From Betaproteobacteria bacterium RIFCSPLOWO2_02_FULL_62_17 (GTDB taxonomy: Bacteria > Pseudomonadota > Gammaproteobacteria > Burkholderiales > SG8-39), in the NCBI GenBank assembly GCA_001770355.1, contig MEQV01000231.1, positions 4,978-16,762 on the forward strand: a stretch of DNA of 11,785 bases, in the 5' to 3' direction. The notes under the pieces are model-generated. The model made no database searches. It saw only the letters and a list, made by a program, of their open reading frames with translations, and had not been told where the DNA came from. Positions 6,819-11,785 of the stretch are shown here, one piece after another (position 1 is the stretch's first letter; every line of letters starts with the position of its first letter). A program made the translations under genes and the position numbers.

Positions 6819-7784
6819 ATGTCTGCTGCAAGCCCCTGGGCCAATGCCATCACCATCCGCTCCAAACTGATGCTCGAGATCGCCTCCGAGCTCGTGGCCG
6901 GGCCGGACTGGGGCTTGCGCCAGGCGAAGGTGATGTTGCGCGAACAGGGTGCCAGCGAATGGGCGCTGTCGCTGTACGGCTCCGGAACGATGGAGGGTTT
7001 TGAGGCTTTGGTCAATCGCGAGGCGGACCTCGCCATCTGCAATCCTGCGGCGGCGCTGACGCTCGCTTACCGCGGGCACGCACCCTTCAAGGCGCCGCTG
7101 CCGGTGCGGACCATTACAGTCATTCCCTCGCACGACCAATGCGTGTTCGCCGTGCGAAACGACACCGGGCTCAGGTCGGTCGAGGAAATTGCCGAACGGA
7201 AGTTTCCGTTAAAGGTCCTGCTGCGCGGCGACCCGCGCCACGGCCTGCATCCGATCCTCGATCACATCACCGCCGCCGCCGGATTTTCGCTTGATGCGAT
7301 GCGCGCCTGGGGCGGTTCGACACGCTTGGAGGGCATGATGCCGTTGCCGGATAGCGCCAAATTCGCGGCCGTCGTGCGCGGCGCGGCCGACGCCATTTTC
7401 GACGAGGCCACGGATTCCTGGGTCAATGAGGCGCTGGCCGCGGGCATGACCATACTGCCGCTCAGGGAGGCGACGCTGCGCAAACTTGAGGCGACAGGGT
7501 TTCGGCGCGGCATCCTGAGCAAGGAGGCTTTCCCGGGATTGGCGCGGGACGTATCGAGCATCGATTTCAGCGGCTGGCCGGTCTACACGCACGCGGAGCT
7601 TGCCGACTCGCGCGTCATCCAGATCTGCGCGGCGCTCGATGCGCGCAAGCACCTGATCCCCTGGCAGGGCGACGGCCCGCTGCCGGTGGAGCGCATGTGC
7701 ATCGATGCGCTCGACACCCCGCTCGACGTGCCGTTTCATCCAGCGGCGGAGCGCTACTGGCGCGAGCGCGGCTACATTCTCTAG
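6819..7784 (+). CDS. TAXI-family TRAP-type solute-binding protein lacking a signal peptide
   Basis: 321 residues. Family features of the TAXI/NMT1-like fold: a glycine-rich segment SLYGSGTMEGFEALVNREAD (51-70), LAICNPAAALTLAYRG (71-86), an IPSHDQ..FAV strand (102-112), a phosphate-loop-like GGSTRLEGMMPLP (165-177) and the typical C-terminus PFHPAAERYWRERGYI (305-320). TAXI proteins are usually secreted and feed a TRAP transporter. Here the N-terminus is MSAASPWANAITIRSKL with no hydrophobic core, and an in-frame stop at 6774-6776 rules out an upstream signal sequence, so the protein is probably cytoplasmic. No TRAP membrane subunit is nearby. GGA precedes the ATG at a usable distance. The Bug gene follows after 44 nt, implying an operon. 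A binding or sensing role for a small carboxylate is possible but not shown. Confidence 0.82.
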   Translation: MSAASPWANAITIRSKLMLEIASELVAGPDWGLRQAKVMLREQGASEWALSLYGSGTMEGFEALVNREADLAICNPAAALTLAYRGHAPFKAPLPVRTITVIPSHDQCVFAVRNDTGLRSVEEIAERKFPLKVLLRGDPRHGLHPILDHITAAAGFSLDAMRAWGGSTRLEGMMPLPDSAKFAAVVRGAADAIFDEATDSWVNEALAAGMTILPLREATLRKLEATGFRRGILSKEAFPGLARDVSSIDFSGWPVYTHAELADSRVIQICAALDARKHLIPWQGDGPLPVERMCIDALDTPLDVPFHPAAERYWRERGYIL

Positions 7785-7828
7785 CAGTATTATCGCTAAC
7801 GGGCGCTTGATTCAGAGGGGAGACGCAA

Positions 7829-8782
7829 ATGGTTCGCTTGTTTGTAGCTTTAATTCTGCTGCACACTGTCATTGCGCAGGCGCAGACCTTTCCGAGCAAG
7901 CCGATGCGCATCCTCGTGCCTTACGCCCCGGGCGGCCTGCTGGACGTCACCGCCCGGCAGATTGCCGCGAATCTCGCCGAGCACTTCAGTCAATCCGTCG
8001 TGGTCGAGAACCGCACCGGCGCGGCAAGCGCCGTCGCCATCGATGCCCTGAAGCAGGCGCCCGCCGATGGCCACACGATTCTGCTCGACAACTCCGGCGT
8101 GATCATCACCCCCATCCTCAATCCCAAAGCCAGTTTCAAAATGCAGCGCGATCTGGAGGTGGTGTCGATCGTGACCGGATCGACCTCCCTGCTCGCCGTG
8201 AACGCGGCGCTGCCGGCGCGCGACCTGAAGGAGCTCGTGACGCTGGCCCGCGCCAGTCCGGGGACACTCAATTATTCCTCCGCCGGCGTCGGCACCATTC
8301 TGCACATGTCCGGGGAAATGCTGAAGGCGCTGGCCAAGATCGATCTTGTGCACGTGCCCTACAAGGGCGGCAGCGCGGCAATGAACGACGTCGTCAGCGG
8401 CCGGATCCACATGATCTTTCTCGGGCCCTCGATCCTCGCTCCGTTCCTGAAGGACGGCCGCGTGCGCGCCATCGCCTCCACCGGCAGCAAGCGCACAGCC
8501 GCCTATCCCGATGTGCCCACCATCGCCGAGTCGGGTTATCCCGATTACGACATCGTCTCGTGGATCGGTCTTTTCGTCGTGAAATCCACCCCGCCCGACA
8601 TCGTCGCGCGGCTGGCGCAGGGTGTTAATGCCGTTCTGGCCACCCCACAATTTCGCGCGGTGCTCGTCAAGAGCAATCTCGATGCCATCGGCGCGACAGG
8701 GGATGAAGCCCGGCGGCTGCTCGATCTCGAGGAACGCCGCTGGACCGAGGTGATCAGGGCCAACAAGCTCAAGGCTGACTGA
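7829..8782 (+). CDS. Bug-family (TctC-type) tripartite tricarboxylate transporter substrate-binding protein
   Basis: 317 residues, full length for the family. Signal peptide about 1-18 (MVRLFVALILLHTVIAQA) for export to the periplasm. Bug signatures follow in order: FPSKPMRILVPYAPGGLLDV (21-40), VVVENRTGAA (57-66), DGHTILL (80-86), NYSSAGVGTILHMSGEML (148-165), HVPYKGGSAAMNDVVSGRI (175-193), YPDVPTIAESGYPDYDI (226-242) and a C-terminal RRWTEVIRANKLKAD. It should bind a carboxylate or another small organic ligand. No TctA/TctB membrane genes are visible, as is common for the many orphan Bug proteins of Burkholderiales. A strong Shine-Dalgarno AGAGGGGAG (7815-7823) lies 5 nt before the ATG. It is the second gene of the TAXI-Bug operon. 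Confidence 0.93.
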   Translation: MVRLFVALILLHTVIAQAQTFPSKPMRILVPYAPGGLLDVTARQIAANLAEHFSQSVVVENRTGAASAVAIDALKQAPADGHTILLDNSGVIITPILNPKASFKMQRDLEVVSIVTGSTSLLAVNAALPARDLKELVTLARASPGTLNYSSAGVGTILHMSGEMLKALAKIDLVHVPYKGGSAAMNDVVSGRIHMIFLGPSILAPFLKDGRVRAIASTGSKRTAAYPDVPTIAESGYPDYDIVSWIGLFVVKSTPPDIVARLAQGVNAVLATPQFRAVLVKSNLDAIGATGDEARRLLDLEERRWTEVIRANKLKAD

Positions 8783-8822
8783 GCGACCCACAGTCACGTC
8801 TGCCACGGTCCGCGGCGGATTC

Positions 8823-8868
8823 AAGCGCCGGAATGCGCTTCGCTGGCGAGCCGTTCACTGCTGCAGTG
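8823..8868. terminator. Pair of short hairpins between convergent genes
   Basis: In the 92-bp gap between the Bug gene end (8782) and the CMD gene end (8875) there are two stem-loops: AAGCGC-cggaat-GCGCTT (8823-8840) and CACTG-ctg-CAGTG (8856-8868). Their place between converging genes suggests termination in both directions, but no T-run follows either, so they may not be intrinsic terminators. Confidence 0.35.
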
Positions 8869-8874
8869 CCTGCG

Positions 8875-9444
8875 TCATTCGGGAAGTGGCGGGGTGACGC
8901 CCTCGCGCAACGGGACCTCCAGGCCGACGATCAGCATGGCCACAAGACCATAAAAGCCCGCGACAGAGGTGATCTCGATGACCGCATTGACGCCAATCTC
9001 GGCCACAAGCGCCTGATAGGTCTTGTCGCTCACGCGCTTTTTCTCCAGGAGCTCGCTCACGTATTCATAGGTCGCTTGTTCGTCGCGCTTGGTGAATTCC
9101 GGCCGCCGCCGTTGCCGGATCGCTTCGATCACGTCCTCCGACAGTCCCGCATTCAATCCCTGCGGCGCATGCGCCCGCCACTCGTACTGGGCGGTCCAAT
9201 GGCGGGCAACCATGGCAATCGCAAGCTCCGATAGACGCTTTGGCACCGAAGTTCCATCGCGCAGCATGGTGCCCAATAACGCGGCGCGCTCGCACAACTC
9301 GGGATTTCGAAGCAGCAATCCCCAAGGCCCGCCCGTGGCGAGGTCACCGCCGCGGTTTGCACCGATTTCCGCGGCGAGTTTCCTCTGCTGCTCGGACAGG
9401 TCTTCGACTTTCAACTGGGGAACGCGCGGCATGCCGGGCTTCAT
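8875..9444 (-). CDS. Carboxymuconolactone decarboxylase (CMD) family protein
   Basis: 189 residues, all-helical AhpD/CMD-like fold. The core segment LSELAIAMVARHWTAQYEWRAH (71-92) places E73 and H92 as in the family, but the two AhpD redox cysteines are replaced: taking H92 as the motif histidine, A85 and E88 stand where AhpD has Cys. The only Cys is C51. So it is not an AhpD-type peroxidase; it belongs to the cysteine-free branch whose substrates are mostly unknown, possibly a decarboxylase or hydrolase-like enzyme. A second helical repeat covers about 120-170. The ATG at 9444 overlaps the stop of the upstream chimeric ORF (ATGA), so it was translated as a coupled partner of the dienelactone hydrolase whose end survives there. 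It may be expressed from the promoter of that chimeric ORF. Confidence 0.85.
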   Translation of the reverse strand: MKPGMPRVPQLKVEDLSEQQRKLAAEIGANRGGDLATGGPWGLLLRNPELCERAALLGTMLRDGTSVPKRLSELAIAMVARHWTAQYEWRAHAPQGLNAGLSEDVIEAIRQRRRPEFTKRDEQATYEYVSELLEKKRVSDKTYQALVAEIGVNAVIEITSVAGFYGLVAMLIVGLEVPLREGVTPPLPE

Positions 9445-9866
9445 GCAGCGTAGGCCGGAATCTGCCGGTGAAACATCGCGAAGATATGTTCCCAGTCCCG
9501 CTCCGCTGCCTGCTTGTCATAGATATCGCGGTCCGGCAGCGCGTAGCCATGAATAGCGCCGGCATGCACGCAGAACTGATAGCGCACCGGGCTGGATTTC
9601 AGGAGGTCCGCCATCTCCTGACCCAACTGCCGCGTCAGCGTATCGACTATGGCCCCCGCCGGATACTGGGAGATGATTCGAATCGGCTTCTGCGGAAACG
9701 ACTGCGCGCCCGCGGGCCGCGGCAAGCTCGACGCAGCGAGGAACAGCGACGCAAGCAGCATGCAGCGCGCCGCAAGACGCCGATCCGGAAATACGGAAGG
9801 TGCCCTTGATACGGTGCGGTACGAGGGGACCAATTCGCTCATGCCGTGGAAAGTTCCAGGCCACAT
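9441..9866 (-). pseudogene. Chimeric ORF: Bug (TctC) N-terminus fused in frame to a dienelactone hydrolase C-terminus
   Basis: 141 residues from the ATG at 9866 (an ATG at 9875 directly abuts the Shine-Dalgarno and is less likely). Residues 1-54 are an N-terminal signal sequence with a hydrophobic core LLASLFLAASSL and a likely AGA-Q cleavage site. Residues 55-92 are the first Bug strand and helix (SFPQKPIRIISQYPAGAIVD, LTRQLGQEMADLLKSS). From about 94 the sequence switches to the end of a dienelactone hydrolase: VRYQFCVHAGAIHGYALPDR with family catalytic His (H106), then the YDKQAAERDWEHIFAMF helix. Neither half can fold or act as its parent: the Bug part lacks more than 200 residues, and the hydrolase part lacks the nucleophile Cys and Asp. 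I infer a deletion joining two genes at about 9585-9592. The reading frame is still open and coupled to the CMD gene. Confidence 0.8.
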
Positions 9867-9875
9867 GATTTTCAT

Positions 9876-9881
9876 CTCCTT
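9876..9881 (-). promoter_or_regulatory. Ribosome-binding site that decides the start of the chimeric ORF
   Basis: AAGGAG on the minus strand lies 9 nt before the ATG at 9866 but abuts the ATG at 9875 with no spacer. The usual spacing therefore favours 9866. Confidence 0.6.
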
Positions 9882-9940
9882 TTCGACTTCGCGATTCTGA
9901 CCGACTAAGCTACCCTATTACTACCTTGACCGGAGAAATT

Positions 9941-10705
9941 ATGAGCCGCTACACCTTATCCCGGAGACTGACGTTCCTGCCCTTGGCCATGTGCGTCGCG
10001 ATGCCGATCACCGGCACCGCGAGTGCCCAGTCGAACTATCCGAACAAGCCCATCCGCCTGATTATCGCGTTCGGCGCGGGGGCTGCGGTCGACACGGTAT
10101 CGCGCATACTCGGCACCGGCCTGGGTTCGCTGGGCCAACCCATCATCGTCGAAAACAAACCCGGCGCCGCCGGCATCCTCGGCACCGAATTCGTCGCCCG
10201 GGCCACGCCGGACGGCTACACGCTGCTCTCGGGCGCCACCGCGTCATTCGCCATCGTCCCGCACCTCACCGCCAAGCTCTCCTACGACCCGGCCAGGGAT
10301 TTCGTCGCGGTCGCGCCGTTCGCGCGCAGCGCCTCGCTGCTGGTGATCAACCCCTCGCTGCCCGCGAATTCGGTGAAGGAATTCATCGCCTATGCGAAAG
10401 AGCGGCCGGGCAAGCTGAACTACGCTTCGAACGGCAACGGCGGCACCCTGCACCTGGCCATGGAGATGTTTTCATCCATGGCCGGCATCCGCATGACGCA
10501 CGTGCCCTACAACAACCTGACGCTCGGCATGACCCATGTGTCGACCGGCGAGCTGCAGGCCATGTTCTTGCCCTTGCCGAAGTTCAATCCGGTGACCATC
10601 GAACGGCCGCCGCGGTTGGAGAATTCGAACAGCTCTGGGCCGCGTTCAGGCGGGTCAAGGTCATGGAGTGACGATTGTTCTGCCCCGCATGGCATCTGTC
10701 AGTAG
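9941..10705 (+). pseudogene. Bug-family (TctC-type) binding protein, truncated with a foreign tail
   Basis: 254 residues in the open frame against about 320-330 for the family. Signal peptide about 1-29 (core LTFLPLAMCVAMPITGTASA). Bug motifs run normally: YPNKPIRLIIAFGAGAAVDT (33-52), PIIVENKPGAAGILG (67-81), DGYTLL (91-96), NYASNGNGGTLHLAMEMF (160-177), HVPYNN (187-192) and STGELQAMFLPLP (201-213). After residue 213 (base 10579) similarity ends: the next 41 residues look random, and the conserved PDVPT and C-terminal part are missing. In the +1 frame beyond the junction an unrelated end reads VGEFEQLWAAFRRVKVME and stops at 10671, so the break probably joined this gene out of frame to the tail of another. 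ATG chosen at 9941 with GGAGA upstream. Confidence 0.75.
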
Positions 10706-10823
10706 CGCCATTGCATCCCGCGTCCATCCGCAATAGCATTGCATTCCTTCAAGGGCCGGAGAGGAGCCGATCTTTTCTGCTGTCAAGAAAACTTTCCAAA
10801 TAACTTTTGATTGGACAATCCGC

Positions 10824-11785
10824 ATGGCCTGCAACATTCTTCTTATGGGAGCCTCCTACGGGTCGCTGCTCGCCTCCAAGCTTTTGTTCGGTGGTCATTC
10901 GATTCACCTCGTCTGCCTGCCCGAAGAGGCCAATCTCATCAACGCCGAGGGCTTCAAGGTGCGGCTCCCGGTGCGTGGACGCAAAGACCCGGTGGTGCTG
11001 GAATCGCGCGACTTGCCCGGACAAGTCACGGCCGGACCAGCGACCGGCGTCGATCCGAAACAATACGACCTGGTCGGCCTGTGCATGCAGGAGCCGCAGT
11101 ACCGCTCGCCCGGGGTGCGCGAGTTGCTCGACGCGGTGGCCAAGTCGCGCGTGCCCTGCATGTCGATCATGAATATGCCGCCGTTGCCCTATACCAAACG
11201 AATTCCGGACCTCGATTACGCGGCGCTGGAGGCCGCTTACACCGACGCGCGCGTGTGGGATTCGTTCGATCCCAAGACCATGACGCTGAACAGCCCGGAT
11301 CCGCAGGCAATCCGTCCGCCGGGGGAGCCTGCCAACGTGTTGATGGTCACGCTGCCGACCAACTTCAAATGCGCGCGCTTCGACGATGAAAAGTCGACCG
11401 CCATCCTTCGCCAGCTGGAAAAAGACGTCGACGCAGCTCGCTTCGATACGCCGGAGGGCAAGATCGAACTGCCCGTGAAATTCAAGGTTTACGACTCGAT
11501 CTTCGTTCCGCTCGCCAAGTGGTCCATGCTGCTTTCAGGCAATTACCGCTGCGTCACCGAGGACGGCATGCGCACGGCGCAGGAGGCGGTGCATACCGAT
11601 CTCGAGGCGTCGCGCTCGGTCTACAACTTCGTGTTCGATTTGTGCATCAAGCTCGGCGCCGCGCCTGCGGACCTGGTGCCATTCGAGAAATACGCGGCGG
11701 CCGCGCAGTCCCTGGTACGTCCGGCTTCGGCGGCGCGCGCCTTGCAGAACGGCGCGCCCAACATCGAACGCGCCGACAAGCTGGT
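10824..11785 (+). CDS. Ketopantoate reductase-like (ApbA/PanE family) oxidoreductase, 3' end outside the window
   Basis: 320 codons from the ATG at 10824, open to the right edge. N-terminal Rossmann domain starts at ILLMGASYGSLLASKLLFGG; the glycine motif is G9-A-S-Y-G13-S, a variant of GxGxxG. The C-terminal helical domain has K232 and N240 spaced like the catalytic Lys and an active-site Asn of PanE (K+8), in LAKWSMLLSGNYRC (230-243). The segment NIERADKLV (313-321) lies near the usual end of the family, so only a few dozen residues are probably missing. Family enzymes reduce 2-keto acids such as ketopantoate with NADPH; the altered glycine motif and its place in a catabolic-type cluster suggest another substrate. 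Shine-Dalgarno is weak (GGA). The 118-bp gap before it holds no gene and no clear promoter. Confidence 0.8.
   Translation, partial: MACNILLMGASYGSLLASKLLFGGHSIHLVCLPEEANLINAEGFKVRLPVRGRKDPVVLESRDLPGQVTAGPATGVDPKQYDLVGLCMQEPQYRSPGVRELLDAVAKSRVPCMSIMNMPPLPYTKRIPDLDYAALEAAYTDARVWDSFDPKTMTLNSPDPQAIRPPGEPANVLMVTLPTNFKCARFDDEKSTAILRQLEKDVDAARFDTPEGKIELPVKFKVYDSIFVPLAKWSMLLSGNYRCVTEDGMRTAQEAVHTDLEASRSVYNFVFDLCIKLGAAPADLVPFEKYAAAAQSLVRPASAARALQNGAPNIERADKL

Noticed and set aside
7850..8824. 324-codon minus-strand frame opposite the intact Bug gene
   Set aside because: The plus strand holds a complete Bug protein with signal peptide and Shine-Dalgarno; the minus frame is a composition artefact.
9441..9866. 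Chimera as a genuine two-domain enzyme
   Set aside because: Both halves lack most of their folds and the hydrolase part lacks its nucleophile, so a designed fusion with parental function is implausible.
1..11785. CRISPR array, tRNA or rRNA genes
   Set aside because: No regularly spaced short repeats, cloverleaf-like segment or rRNA signature was seen on either strand.

Overview
The window looks like chromosomal DNA from a high-GC betaproteobacterium, most likely Burkholderiales or a close relative. The reasons are a long FAD/FMN oxidoreductase that opens with a DUF3683-type N-terminus, several Bug (TctC-type) periplasmic binding proteins, and a TAXI-type binding protein beside a Bug gene. 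The species cannot be named from sequence alone.

Layout. (1) 1-3980, minus strand, high GC: the 5' part of a large FAD-linked oxidoreductase, which runs off the left edge, and upstream of it a class A penicillin-binding protein. (2) About 4000-6820: visibly lower GC (one 60-nt stretch inside the GGDEF gene has 27 G+C, against 43 in a stretch inside the PBP gene). It holds a response regulator-PAS-GGDEF protein, a hicAB toxin-antitoxin pair, and a broken ORF6N-domain gene closely bracketed by two 60-bp imperfect direct repeats. It reads as an accessory insertion zone. (3) 6819-8782, plus strand, high GC: a TAXI-family solute-binding protein with no signal peptide, followed by an intact Bug protein, as a two-gene operon. 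(4) 8875-10705: an eroded catabolic or uptake cluster. A carboxymuconolactone-decarboxylase-family gene is coupled to a chimeric ORF whose front is a Bug gene and whose back is the end of a dienelactone hydrolase. Divergent from it is a second Bug gene cut at its C-terminal third. (5) 10824-11785, plus strand: a ketopantoate-reductase-like gene that runs off the right edge.

How it fits together. The left block is housekeeping (cell-wall synthesis, respiratory or oxidative dehydrogenase). The middle is a small island with signalling, toxin-antitoxin and phage-type remnants. The right block belongs to the Bug/hydrolase/CMD/oxidoreductase type of cluster that is common and reshuffled in Burkholderiales, here showing two deletion scars about 1 kb apart. 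No rRNA, tRNA, CRISPR array, transposase or integrase is visible. No clearly new system can be proven from this sequence. The best leads are the Bug-dienelactone hydrolase chimera, the repeat-bracketed ORF6N remnant with its 27-bp palindrome, and the signal-less TAXI protein.
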